Below, piece after piece: positions 34,289 to 42,838 of a DNA stretch of 64,000 nucleotides. Each line of letters starts with the position of its first letter. The stretch's first letter is position 1. Under the pieces are notes generated by a model. The model saw only the letters and a list, made by a program, of their open reading frames with translations. It was not told the origin of the DNA and ran no database searches. Position numbers and translations under genes: made by a program. Source of the stretch: Streptomyces sp. P9-A4 (GTDB lineage Bacteria; Actinomycetota; Actinomycetes; Streptomycetales; Streptomycetaceae); contig NZ_JAZIFY010000001.1 of assembly GCF_036634195.1 (NCBI RefSeq), positions 1,126,501 to 1,190,500 of the forward strand, written 5' to 3'.

Positions 34289-34322
34289 GGGGCGGGCTCC
34301 ACGCGCGCGTGGAGCCCGCCCC
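34289..34322 (-). terminator. terminator after pimA
   Basis: 15-bp perfect stem with a 4-nt CGCG loop, 19 nt past the pimA stop. The loop-proximal CCACGCGCGCGTGG core is the same as in the hisS terminator. Confidence 0.8.
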
Positions 34323-34341
34323 CATGCGGCTGCCGCTGCGG

Positions 34342-35493
34342 CTACAGCCCCAACCGCGCCCGCAGCCCCACGCGTTCGTCCGTGTCCACCGCCGCCGCCC
34401 CGTCCGTCACCGTCTCGTAGACCGCGAGGATGTCCGCGCCCACCGTCGTCCAGTCGAAGCGGCGCACATGGGCCGAGCCCCGGGCGCTCAGTTCCGCGCG
34501 GCGCTCCCCGTCGCCGAGGAGCCGGATCGCGGCTTCCGCCAGCGCGTCCGCGTCCTCGTTGGCGAAGAGCTCGCCCGCCGCCCCCTGGTCCAGGACCTGG
34601 GCGAAGGCGTCCAGGTCGGAGGCGAGGACCGGCGCTCCGGCCGACAGCGCCTCCACGAGGATGATGCCGAAGCTCTCGCCGCCGGTGTTGGGCGCCACGT
34701 ACACGTCGACGCTGCGCAGCAGCCGCGCCTTGTCCTCGTCGCTGACCATGCCGAGGAACTCCACCCGGGAGCGCGTCTCGCGCGGCAGCGAGGCCACCGC
34801 CTCCTCCTCGTCCCCGCGCCCGGCGACCAGGAGCCGCGCCCCGGGCCGCGCGGCGAGGATCTTCGGGAGGGCCCGCATGAGGACCGGCAGGCCCTTCCGC
34901 GGCTCGTCGATCCGGCCGATGAAGCCGAGGGTCTCGCCCTGCCACTCCTTCTTCGGCTCGGCGCGCGCGAAGAAGTCCACGTCGACGCCGTTGGGGATGA
35001 CGACGGCGTCACCGCCGAGGTGCTCGACGAGCGTGCGCCGCGCGTACTCGCTGACCGCGATCCGCGCGCTGATCTTCTCCAGCGCGGGCTGGAGGATCGG
35101 GTACGCGGCGATCATGGCGCGCGAGCGCGGGTTCGAGGTGTGGAAGGTGGCGACGATCGGCCCCTGCGCCGCCCAGCAGGTCAGCAGCCCGAGGGAGGGC
35201 GAGGTCGGCTCGTGGATGTGGACGACGTCGAAGGTGCCGTCGTGCAGCCAGCGGCGTACCCGCGCGGCCGAGAGGAAGCCGAAGCTGAGCCGGGCCACCG
35301 AGCCGTTGTACGACACGGCCACGGCCCGGCCGGCCGAGACCACGTACGGCGGCAGCGCGGTCTCGTCGTCGGCGGGGGCGAGGACGGAGACCTGGTGGCC
35401 GAGCCGGATCAGATGCTCGGCGAGGTCGCGGATGTGGAACTGGACGCCACCCGGCACGTCCCAGGCGTACGGGCAGACGATCCCGATCTTCAC
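34342..35493 (-). CDS. pimA: phosphatidyl-myo-inositol mannosyltransferase (GT4)
   Basis: 383 residues, GTG 35493 overlapping the patA stop (GTGA). Transfers the first mannose from GDP-mannose to phosphatidylinositol on the cytoplasmic side. N-terminal Rossmann start KIGIVCPYAWDVPGGVQFHI with the GGVQ donor loop, HIHEPTSPSLGLL, TFHTSNPRS, then the C-terminal GT-B domain with FIGRIDEPRKGLPVLM and the E-x7-E element in GGESFGIILVEALSAG. The pgsA-patA-pimA order is the same as in Mycobacterium tuberculosis (Rv2612c-Rv2610c), which supports the specific name. Confidence 0.9.
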   Translation of the reverse strand: MKIGIVCPYAWDVPGGVQFHIRDLAEHLIRLGHQVSVLAPADDETALPPYVVSAGRAVAVSYNGSVARLSFGFLSAARVRRWLHDGTFDVVHIHEPTSPSLGLLTCWAAQGPIVATFHTSNPRSRAMIAAYPILQPALEKISARIAVSEYARRTLVEHLGGDAVVIPNGVDVDFFARAEPKKEWQGETLGFIGRIDEPRKGLPVLMRALPKILAARPGARLLVAGRGDEEEAVASLPRETRSRVEFLGMVSDEDKARLLRSVDVYVAPNTGGESFGIILVEALSAGAPVLASDLDAFAQVLDQGAAGELFANEDADALAEAAIRLLGDGERRAELSARGSAHVRRFDWTTVGADILAVYETVTDGAAAVDTDERVGLRARLGL

Positions 35494-36434
35494 GCGCCGC
35501 GCTCCCCGTCCAGCGCGGCACCGGTGGCCGGTTCCGGGCGTGCTTCCAGGTCCGAGAGCCACAGTCGTTGCAGCATGTGCCAGTCCTCCGGGTGGTCCGC
35601 GATGCCGCCGGCGAAGGCATCGGCCAGCGCCTGTGTCATGACGGACGTCTTCTCGGCCCGTGTACCTGACTCGGGCACGTCGACGGGGGCGTGGATCCGC
35701 CCCCTCATGACCGGGGTGTCGTCGTACCAGAGCGTCACCGGCAGCAGCAGCGCGCCGGTCTGCTGGGCGAGGATCGCCGGGCCCGCGGGCATGCGCGCGG
35801 TGTCCCCGAAGAAGGAGACCTCGACGCCGGAGGCCGACAGGTCGCGGTCGGCGACCAGGCAGACGAGCCCGCCGGCCCGCAGGCGCCGCGCCAGGGTGCC
35901 GAAGGCGGAGCCCCCGGTGTGCGGGAGGACCTCCATACCGAGGGACTCGCGGTAGGCGACGAACCGGTCGTACAGCGTCTCCGGCTTGAGCCGCTCCGCG
36001 ACCGTGGTGAACGGCACGCCGAGGGAGCGGGTCACCCACACCCCGGCCAGGTCCCAGTTCGCCAGGTGCGGCAGGGCGAGGACGACCCCGCGGCCGGCGG
36101 CGAGCCCTTCCTGCAGGTGGTGGACGTCCTTGATGTCTATCCCGCGCTCGACCCGTTCCCTGCTCCAGGTCGGCAGCCGGAAGGACTCCATCCAGTACCG
36201 CATGTACGAACGCATGCCGGCCTTCGACAGCTCCGCGAGCCGCTCGGGCGTGGCGTCCGGCACCACGCGCGCGAGGTTGGATTCCAGCCGCAGGACGCTT
36301 TTCCCGCGTCGCTTCCACGCCAGGTCCGCGATCCGCCGGCCGAGGCCCGCGGCCACCGGCTCGGGCAGCTTCTTGACGGTCGCCCAGCCGGCGCCGTACA
36401 GCCCGTCGCTCAGCTTGTCCTTCAACGCGCTCAC
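35490..36434 (-). CDS. patA: phosphatidylinositol mannoside acyltransferase (PatA-like)
   Basis: 314 residues, GTG 36434 overlapping the pgsA stop. Member of the LpxL/HtrB lysophospholipid acyltransferase fold. LALPHLANWDLAG contains the catalytic HxxxxD motif (about residues 125-130), followed by the GRGVV and LVADRDLSASGVEVSFFG segments. By position between pgsA and pimA it should acylate the mannose of PIM at the membrane. The N-terminus LKDKLSDGLYGAGWATVKKLPEPVA is amphipathic and typical of this branch. Confidence 0.88.
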   Translation of the reverse strand: MSALKDKLSDGLYGAGWATVKKLPEPVAAGLGRRIADLAWKRRGKSVLRLESNLARVVPDATPERLAELSKAGMRSYMRYWMESFRLPTWSRERVERGIDIKDVHHLQEGLAAGRGVVLALPHLANWDLAGVWVTRSLGVPFTTVAERLKPETLYDRFVAYRESLGMEVLPHTGGSAFGTLARRLRAGGLVCLVADRDLSASGVEVSFFGDTARMPAGPAILAQQTGALLLPVTLWYDDTPVMRGRIHAPVDVPESGTRAEKTSVMTQALADAFAGGIADHPEDWHMLQRLWLSDLEARPEPATGAALDGERGA

Positions 36435-37093
36435 GTGGTGGCCCCGCCCCCCTGGGCCGCGGCGGCGTCCGCCTCGGCCGATTCCCGCCGTACGGTCACG
36501 ACCCGCTGCCCCAGGGTCACGGCGCTGCCGACGGCCACGATCCACAGCGCGATCGGAAGCAGCACCTCGATCCCGGGCACGCCGAACTTGTGCAGCCCGG
36601 CGAGGCCGGCGGCGACCAGCGAGATCACCAGGCGCTCGGCGCGTTCGATCAGGCCGTTGACGGCGACGGGCAGGCCGATCGATTCGCCTCGCGCCTTGGT
36701 GTACGACACGACCTGGCCGCTCGCCAGGCAGAAGATCGCCACGGCGCACAGCACGTTGTCGTCGCCCTTGCCCGCGTACCAGAGGGCGAAGCCGCCGAAG
36801 ATGGCGCCGTCGGCGACCCGGTCGAGCGTGGAGTCGAGGAAGGCCCCCCAGCGGCTGGAGATGCCGGCCTGCCGGGCCATGTTGCCGTCGACGAGGTCGG
36901 AGAAGACGAAGAGGGTGATGACGATGGTGCCCCAGAAGAATTCTCCGCGGGGGAAGAAGACCAGCGCGCCGGCCATCACCCCCGCCGTGCCGATGAGCGT
37001 GACCGCGTCGGGGCTGACGCCCCGGCGGAGCAGAAACGCTGCGAACGGTGTGAGGACACGCGTGAAGAATGCACGCGCGTACTTGTTCAGCAT
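36431..37093 (-). CDS. pgsA: phosphatidylinositol phosphate synthase (CDP-alcohol phosphatidyltransferase)
   Basis: 220 residues. Makes phosphatidylinositol phosphate from CDP-diacylglycerol and inositol 1-phosphate. The CDP-AP motif D-G-x2-A-R-x8-G-x3-D-x3-D is complete in DGNMARQAGISSRWGAFLDS and the following TLD (about residues 67-89). About six membrane helices. First gene of the PIM operon (pgsA-patA-pimA), each joined by 4-nt overlaps. The 274 nt upstream is shared with the divergent EF-G2 gene. Confidence 0.92.
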   Translation of the reverse strand: MLNKYARAFFTRVLTPFAAFLLRRGVSPDAVTLIGTAGVMAGALVFFPRGEFFWGTIVITLFVFSDLVDGNMARQAGISSRWGAFLDSTLDRVADGAIFGGFALWYAGKGDDNVLCAVAIFCLASGQVVSYTKARGESIGLPVAVNGLIERAERLVISLVAAGLAGLHKFGVPGIEVLLPIALWIVAVGSAVTLGQRVVTVRRESAEADAAAAQGGGATT

Positions 37094-37367
37094 GGCCTTC
37101 CCGAGGTTCGGTGGGCCGCGCGGCCCCTATGACCACCGGCTCACCCATCGTAGCCACGAGCGCCCCGGCGTACCGGCGGGCACCCGCCCGGCCGCGTCGG
37201 CGTCCCCCGGTGGGTCCTCCCGCGTACGACGTATGGACGCGTCCTGGCGTCGGTGCAAAGCTCGAAGGACCACCGCGGGCACCCGCAGGAGCCGTACCGC
37301 GACGCACCACTCCCCCGCGCCCGCCCGCGTCACGCCGCACCGTGCGAGCAGTCGGGAGGAACACATC

Positions 37368-39575
37368 ATGGGTGACAAGGCGAACACGGCCGCCGGGGCC
37401 GCCGGAAGGGCTCCGACGGCCGACCGGCCCACGGCCGTACGGAACGTGGTGCTGGTCGGCCACAGCGGATCGGGGAAGACGACCCTGGTCGAGGCGCTCG
37501 CGCAGACGGCCGGTGCGGTCAACCGGGCCGGGCGGGTCGAGGACGGCGGCACCGTCTCCGACTACGACGAGATCGAGCACCGCCGGCACCGCTCCGTACA
37601 GCTCTCGCTCGTACCGGTCGGCTGGGACGGGTACAAGATCAACCTCCTGGACACACCGGGGTACGCCGACTTCGTCGGGGAGCTGAGGGCCGGTCTGCGC
37701 GCGGCGGACGCGGCCCTCTTCGTCGTCTCGGCCGCCCAGGAGGCCGACGCGGTCGCCGGCTCCACCCGGATGATCTGGGAGGAGTGCGCCGCCGTCGGCA
37801 TGCCCCGCGCCATCGTCGTCACCCACCTCGACACGGCCCGCACCGACTTCGGCGAGCTGACCGCCCTCTGCGCCGGCCTCTTCGGCCGTGACGACCCGGA
37901 CGCCGTCCTCCCCCTCTACCTGCCGGTGCGCGGCCCGGAGGGCGCCGACGGGCACGCGCCCGCGACCGGCCTCGCCGGCCTGCTGTCGGAGCGGATCCTC
38001 GACTACTCCACGGGGGTGCGCCGGGAGGTCCCGCCGGACGAGGAGCAGCGGGAGCGGATCGCGGAGGCCCGCGCCCGGCTGATCGAGGGGATCATCGCCG
38101 AGAGCGAGGACGAGACCCTCATGGACCGCTATCTGGGCGGCGAGGCGATCGATGGGAAGACCCTCGTCGACGACCTGGAGAAGGCCGTCGCGCGGGGCGC
38201 GTTCCACCCGGTGCTCGCGGCCGCCCCGGCCGCCGACGGCGGGACGCAGGGTCTGGGCACCCTCGAACTCCTGGAGCTGATCACGGGCGGCTTCCCCTCC
38301 CCCGTGGAGCACGAGCCCCCCGCCGTCACCACCCCCGACGGGCGCCCCCGGCCCCCGCTCTCCTGCGACCCCGAGGGACCCCTGGTGGCGGAGGTCGTCA
38401 AGACCGCCGCCGACCCCTACGTGGGAAGGATCTCCCTGGTCAGGGTCTTCTCCGGCACCCTGCGCCCCGACGAGACCGTGCACGTCTCCGGTCACGGTCT
38501 CGCCGACCGGGGCCACGAGGACCACGACGTCGACGAGCGGATCGGCGGGCTCACCTCTCCGTTCGGCAGGCAGCAGCGGCCCATGGCGCGGTGCATCGCC
38601 GGTGATCTCGCGTGCGTGGCCCGGCTGGGCCGGGCCGAGACGGGCGACACGATCTCCTCGAAGGACGATCCGCTCCTGATGCGGCCGTGGAGCATGCCGG
38701 AGCCGCTGCTGCCGCTCGCGGTCCGGGCCCATGGCAAGGCGGACGAGGACCGGCTCTCCCAGGGCCTCGCCAAGCTGGTGGCCGAGGACCCGACCCTGAG
38801 GCTCGAACAGAACCCGGACACCCGCCAGGTGGTGCTGTGGTGCCTGGGCGAGGCGCACCAGGACGTCGTCCTCGAACGCCTCAGGGGCCGGTACGGGGTA
38901 CAGGTCGACGCCGTGCCGCACAAGGTGTCGCTGCGCGAGACGTTCGGTGGTGCCTCGGCGGGCCGGGGCCGGCACGTCAAGCAGTCCGGCGGCCACGGCC
39001 AGTACGCGATCTGCGAGATCGAGGTGGAGCCGCTCCCTTCGGGCAGCGGCATCGAGTTCGTCGACAAGGTGGTCGGCGGGGCGGTCCCGCGCCAGTTCGT
39101 CCCCTCCGTGGAGAAGGGGATACGTGCCCAGGCCGCGCGGGGGGTCGCCGCCGGCTATCCGCTGGTCGACGTCCGGGTCACCCTGCGGGACGGCAAGGCG
39201 CACTCGGTGGACTCCTCCGACGCCGCCTTCCAGACCGCCGGCGCGCTGGCCCTGCGGGAGGCGGCCGCCGAGGTCGACGTCGCCCTCCTGGAGCCGGTCG
39301 TGGAGGTCCGGGTGCTCGTCCCGGACGAGTACGTCGGGCCGGTGATGAGCGATCTGTCGGGGCGACGGGGCCGGGTGGTCGGCACCGAACAGGCAGGTCC
39401 CGGGCGGACCCTGGTGAGGGCCGAGGTGCCGGAGATCGAGATCGGGCGGTACCCGATCGACCTGCGGTCGGTGTCGCACGGCACCGGCCGGTTCGACCGC
39501 GCGTACGCCCGGCACGAACCGATGCCGCCGCAGCTCGCCGCGACGATGCGCGAACAGGCCGAAAACAGTGCCTAG
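37368..39575 (+). CDS. elongation factor G-like protein EF-G2, altered GTPase motifs
   Basis: 735 residues, ATG 37368 with GGGAGGA 7 nt upstream. The domain order is that of EF-G (G domain, II, III, IV, V). G1 is GHSGSGKTT (31-39), G3 DTPGYADF (95-102), G4 THLD (152-155). Compared with canonical EF-G, the catalytic histidine of DTPGHVDF is tyrosine 99 and the NKxD base-recognition motif is degenerate. Domain IV has GRHVKQSGGHGQYAI and domain V DLSGRRGRVVGTEQ. The M. smegmatis homologue was reported to bind GTP but lack ribosome-stimulated GTPase (from memory). Role unknown; monocistronic. Confidence 0.9.
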   Translation: MGDKANTAAGAAGRAPTADRPTAVRNVVLVGHSGSGKTTLVEALAQTAGAVNRAGRVEDGGTVSDYDEIEHRRHRSVQLSLVPVGWDGYKINLLDTPGYADFVGELRAGLRAADAALFVVSAAQEADAVAGSTRMIWEECAAVGMPRAIVVTHLDTARTDFGELTALCAGLFGRDDPDAVLPLYLPVRGPEGADGHAPATGLAGLLSERILDYSTGVRREVPPDEEQRERIAEARARLIEGIIAESEDETLMDRYLGGEAIDGKTLVDDLEKAVARGAFHPVLAAAPAADGGTQGLGTLELLELITGGFPSPVEHEPPAVTTPDGRPRPPLSCDPEGPLVAEVVKTAADPYVGRISLVRVFSGTLRPDETVHVSGHGLADRGHEDHDVDERIGGLTSPFGRQQRPMARCIAGDLACVARLGRAETGDTISSKDDPLLMRPWSMPEPLLPLAVRAHGKADEDRLSQGLAKLVAEDPTLRLEQNPDTRQVVLWCLGEAHQDVVLERLRGRYGVQVDAVPHKVSLRETFGGASAGRGRHVKQSGGHGQYAICEIEVEPLPSGSGIEFVDKVVGGAVPRQFVPSVEKGIRAQAARGVAAGYPLVDVRVTLRDGKAHSVDSSDAAFQTAGALALREAAAEVDVALLEPVVEVRVLVPDEYVGPVMSDLSGRRGRVVGTEQAGPGRTLVRAEVPEIEIGRYPIDLRSVSHGTGRFDRAYARHEPMPPQLAATMREQAENSA

Positions 39576-39651
39576 TTGAGAGAATGACAGCGAGCGACGG
39601 GCGCCCGCCCCAGGTCGGGCGTACATCATTCGGCCGCGATATCCACAGGCG

Positions 39652-39681
39652 GTGACGCACAGGTCGGTCCCCGGTTACGCT
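39652..39681 (+). promoter_or_regulatory. candidate promoter of the large membrane protein gene
   Basis: GTGACG (39652-39657) and TACGCT (39676-39681) are spaced 18 nt apart; predicted start near 39688, about 75 nt before the chosen GTG. Confidence 0.4.
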
Positions 39682-39762
39682 GTGGTGCCCAGCTCAGAAG
39701 GTGTGCGGGGCGCGGCAGTTGGGAACAGCCCGCACAAATACTCGCGCGCGATGGGGGCGGCA

Positions 39763-41406
39763 GTGGCGATCGACGGTTTCGGACCCGGGGCTCAGATCCC
39801 CCTCCAGAACTCGGGGGGCGGTACGGGCGCGACCAACGCGCTCGCCTCCGCCGCGTACCGGGACAGTCCTCTGGACACGATCAAGCAGGCCGACAGCGAG
39901 CTCTACAAGACCACGGTCAAGGAAGGGAAGTGGGGGCTCTTCAGCCCCGACCTCGGGGAGGCCTTCTCCCGCGCGGTCCAGGCCCGCATGCTCGGCGGCG
40001 CCCGCAAGGCCCTCATCCAGTCCTTCGGCGCCGAGCCGCAGCCGGTCGTCGAACACTGCCTGGCCGCCACGCACCTGCGCAGGCAGCGCGACGTCAAGCT
40101 GACCCTGGTCACCTTCTTCTGCGGCGTCCTCTTCCTGCCCGGCCTGCTGCTCTGGCTCGGTGTCATCCAGCTCCGCCGGCTCGTCTCCGGCTCCGAGAAC
40201 AAGCGCAACAGCGCCATCGGCACCGCCCTGCTCTGGGCCGCCGGGATCTTCGCCGCGCTCGTCCTGCTCAAGCTGCCCTTCGACGGGATCCTGCCGAACT
40301 ACCTGCGCGCGATGGTCGTCGCCCCGGTCGTCGGCTGGTTCCTCGCGAGCCGGATCTGCCTGAACGCCGCGATCGACCTCCGCGAGCGCTGGAGCGGCCT
40401 GCTCGGCGGCGGCGGCGTCGGCCCCCACGTCCCCAAGTCCGTCCCCCAGGACCCGGGCGAGAAGTCGGCGGAGGCACTGCGGGTCAACCTGGAGAAGCTC
40501 TCCGCCGAGCAGCAGTCCAACATCGTCTTCTACGCCGGAACCAAGGGAATCCTCGGTCTGGGCACCCGCTGGGGCAACTGGACGCTCGCCGAGGAACTGG
40601 TCCCGCAGGCCGGCCGGGAACTCCACGCCTTCCGCGCCTGGGACATCGTCCGCAGGATCCACGACGAGCTGACCCTCCTGGAGCGCGGCACCCTCAAGAC
40701 CGGCTTCCCCAAGCCGACCGTCAAGCACTGGATCGTCTCCCCGGTCGGCGAGGGCGCCGACGAGGTCAGCCGCCCCGAGGGCGACAACATCGTCCACTAC
40801 CAGGTCAAGCCGCACGAGATACAGCGCATCTGCAACGACCAGCAGTTCGGCGCGGGCAACCGCCACTACCTCGGCGTGCAGTTCACGCTCTGGGACGGCA
40901 ATCTGGTGCTGACCATGATGGTCACCGTGACCTCCCTCCTCCACACGCTCCGGATCGAGGTCACCGGGCACGCGCTCGGCCCCGTCCACGGCCTCTTCAC
41001 CACGAAGCCGAAGGCGAAGACCAAGGAGGTCTCCAAGACCGTCCGCTTCTGGGAGACCAAGGAGATCCAGCAGCCGCTGCTCGGCACCAACGACATCGTC
41101 CGGCTCGCGGTGCGCGCCCCGCTCACCTGGTACCCGCCGGTCCTGGAGTACCTCGGCGGCAAGATGAGCCTGCCCGAGCCGTTCGGTCTGCGGCACGTGT
41201 GGGCGGGGCCGCTCTGGAAGAACCGCTTCATGGCCGACGACGCCATCCGCATGGCCGCGCCCGTGCTCCGCGCCGTCCACTCCGCGACGCTCAAGGTGCT
41301 CGACGAGCACAACGTGGACACGGAGCGCTTCACCAACCGCTCGCTGGCCCTCAGCGGCGGCATCCAGGAACCGGGCCCGAAGAAGGCCGACGTCTACGAC
41401 GCCTGA
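39763..41406 (+). CDS. uncharacterised multi-pass membrane protein
   Basis: 547 residues from GTG 39763, with a GGGGGCGG stretch as ribosome site; an in-frame ATG at 39751 is an alternative. An N-terminal soluble region of about 110 residues is followed by two to three membrane helices (LTLVTFFCGVLFLPGLLLWLGVIQL; IGTALLWAAGIFAALVLLKL; NYLRAMVVAPVVGWFLASRICL), then about 330 residues with NIVFYAGTKGILGLGTRWGNW and IQRICNDQQFGAGNRHYLGVQ, and a further short hydrophobic region (NLVLTMMVTVTSLLHTLRIEV). I do not recognise a domain. Highly conserved in Streptomyces from memory, so likely a core envelope function. Convergent with the HIT gene. Confidence 0.8.
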   Translation: MAIDGFGPGAQIPLQNSGGGTGATNALASAAYRDSPLDTIKQADSELYKTTVKEGKWGLFSPDLGEAFSRAVQARMLGGARKALIQSFGAEPQPVVEHCLAATHLRRQRDVKLTLVTFFCGVLFLPGLLLWLGVIQLRRLVSGSENKRNSAIGTALLWAAGIFAALVLLKLPFDGILPNYLRAMVVAPVVGWFLASRICLNAAIDLRERWSGLLGGGGVGPHVPKSVPQDPGEKSAEALRVNLEKLSAEQQSNIVFYAGTKGILGLGTRWGNWTLAEELVPQAGRELHAFRAWDIVRRIHDELTLLERGTLKTGFPKPTVKHWIVSPVGEGADEVSRPEGDNIVHYQVKPHEIQRICNDQQFGAGNRHYLGVQFTLWDGNLVLTMMVTVTSLLHTLRIEVTGHALGPVHGLFTTKPKAKTKEVSKTVRFWETKEIQQPLLGTNDIVRLAVRAPLTWYPPVLEYLGGKMSLPEPFGLRHVWAGPLWKNRFMADDAIRMAAPVLRAVHSATLKVLDEHNVDTERFTNRSLALSGGIQEPGPKKADVYDA

Positions 41407-41448
41407 CCGGGGCGCACCCGGGAGGGACCCGGTCCCCGACAAACGCGA

Positions 41449-41482
41449 AGGGGCCCGGACCACGACCGTGGTCCGGGCCCCT
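41449..41482. terminator. bidirectional terminator between membrane protein and HIT gene
   Basis: 15-bp stem with a 4-nt GACC loop. Its arm AGGGGCCCGGACCAC differs by one base from the hisS terminator arm, and the ACGCGAAGGGGC flank is identical. Confidence 0.85.
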
Positions 41483-41492
41483 CACCGTCCGC

Positions 41493-42044
41493 TCAGACCG
41501 TGGCCGGCCAGGCGTCGGCCAGCATCTTGCGGGTGTCGGCGAGCAGCTGCGGCAGCACCTTGGTGTGCCCGACGACCGGCATGAAGTTGGTGTCCCCACC
41601 CCAGCGCGGCACCACGTGCTGATGCAGGTGCGCGGCGATGCCGGCGCCCGCGACGGCACCCTGGTTCATGCCGATGTTGAAGCCGTGAGCCCCGGACGCC
41701 GCCCGCAGCGCGACCATCGCGCGCTTGGTGAGGTCGGCGAGCTCCGTCGTCTCCGCCGCGTCCAGGTCCGTGTAGTCGGCGACGTGACGGTAGGGGACGA
41801 CCATGAGGTGGCCGCCGTTGTACGGATACAGGTTGAGGACCACGTACACGCTCTCACCGCGCGCGATCACCAGACCGTCCTCGTCCGACTTCGCCGGAAT
41901 CGAGCAGAACGGACAGCCGTCGTCGGCGCCCGGCCCGGTGGGCTTGTTCTCGCCCTGGATGTACGCCATCCGATGAGGCGTCCACAGGCGCTGGAACGCG
42001 TCCCGCGTCCCCACTCCGATCTGCTGCTCCGGCTCAGTCGTCAT
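41493..42044 (-). CDS. HIT-family nucleotide hydrolase/Ap4A phosphorylase
   Basis: 183 residues from ATG 42044. An N-terminal Zn-type pair CPFCSIPAK near residue 43, then YPYNGGHLMVVPYRHV, and the catalytic histidine triad GIAAHLHQHVVPRWGGDTNF near 135-150. The M. tuberculosis counterpart beside pgsA1 and thrS (Rv2613c) is an Ap4A phosphorylase (from memory), so a diadenosine polyphosphate substrate is plausible. It is separated from pgsA here by three inserted genes. An ATG four codons upstream is an alternative start. Confidence 0.9.
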   Translation of the reverse strand: MTTEPEQQIGVGTRDAFQRLWTPHRMAYIQGENKPTGPGADDGCPFCSIPAKSDEDGLVIARGESVYVVLNLYPYNGGHLMVVPYRHVADYTDLDAAETTELADLTKRAMVALRAASGAHGFNIGMNQGAVAGAGIAAHLHQHVVPRWGGDTNFMPVVGHTKVLPQLLADTRKMLADAWPATV

Positions 42045-42121
42045 GCTGTGCAGCATATTGCGTCGCCCGTTCGGAACGTGTCGCCGGGGCGGAAGATCCA
42101 TGGAGCGGCCATGCTGATCCG

Positions 42122-42808
42122 ATGAGCGTCAGGCCACCGAAACCGCCCCGCCAGGAGCGCTGGGACCGTCGTATGGAGATCCCGCTCGCCGTGGCCTCCC
42201 TCGTCTATCTCGCGGGCTACGCGGTCCGTGTCCTCGCCCGCCACCACCTCCCGCAGCTCTGGCTCAACATCTGCCTCACCGCCACCCTGGCGGCCTGGGC
42301 CCTGTTCGTCCTGGACTATGCGGTACGGCTCCGCCTCAGCGGCCAGGGCGTGTTCCGCTTCCTCCGCACCCATCTCCTCGACACGGTGGTCCTGGTGCTT
42401 CCGCTGCTGCGGCCGGTGCGCATGGTGAGCATCTACGACCGGGTGCAGCGCCGCCAGGACAAGCCCCGGCTCAGCCTCTACGCGCGCGTGATGGTCTACG
42501 CCGGCCTGACCGTGGCCCTGCTGGGCTTCTCGGGCGCGCTCGCCGTCTACAAGTACGAGGTCGGCGCCCCCGGCGCCACGATCGTCACCTTCGGCGACTC
42601 GGTGTGGTGGGCCTGCTCCACCCTCGCGACGGTGGGGTACGGGGACGTGACGCCCGTGACCCCGATGGGACGGCTGGTGGCGGTGGGCCTGATGGCCGTC
42701 GGCCTGGCGCTGCTGGGCGCGGTGACGGGTTCCTTCTCGTCCTGGCTGATCCAGACGTTCGCCAGGGAGGACGAGAAGAGGCCCCCGGGGAATTTCCCGG
42801 GGGCCTGA
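42122..42808 (+). CDS. potassium channel family protein
   Basis: 228 residues. A voltage-sensor-like block of four hydrophobic helices (IPLAVASLVYLAGYAVRVLA; WLNICLTATLAAWALFVLDYAVRL; HLLDTVVLVLPLLRPVRMVSIYD), then two pore helices enclosing the selectivity filter TVGYGDVTPVTP near residue 178 and an inner helix LVAVGLMAVGLALLGAVTGS. No C-terminal RCK domain. The last codons (PPGNFPGA) overlap a terminator hairpin. Divergent from the HIT gene with 77 nt between them. Confidence 0.9.
   Translation: MSVRPPKPPRQERWDRRMEIPLAVASLVYLAGYAVRVLARHHLPQLWLNICLTATLAAWALFVLDYAVRLRLSGQGVFRFLRTHLLDTVVLVLPLLRPVRMVSIYDRVQRRQDKPRLSLYARVMVYAGLTVALLGFSGALAVYKYEVGAPGATIVTFGDSVWWACSTLATVGYGDVTPVTPMGRLVAVGLMAVGLALLGAVTGSFSSWLIQTFAREDEKRPPGNFPGA
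42779..42806. terminator. bidirectional terminator inside the 3' end of the channel gene
   Basis: AGGCCCCCGGG and CCCGGGGGCCT form an 11-bp stem with a 6-nt GAATTT loop, ending on the first base of the channel stop codon and 33 nt from the convergent thrS stop. Confidence 0.75.
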
Positions 42809-42838
42809 TCCAAGCACCCCGCTCACGCGGGGCGCGCG

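Noticed and set aside
35490..39629. Very long open frame (1379 codons) on the minus strand across the EF-G2 gene
   Set aside because: It is the antisense shadow of the EF-G2 gene, a GC-rich codon artefact, joined in frame to the real patA gene. Its upper part has no family resemblance while the plus strand encodes a full EF-G.
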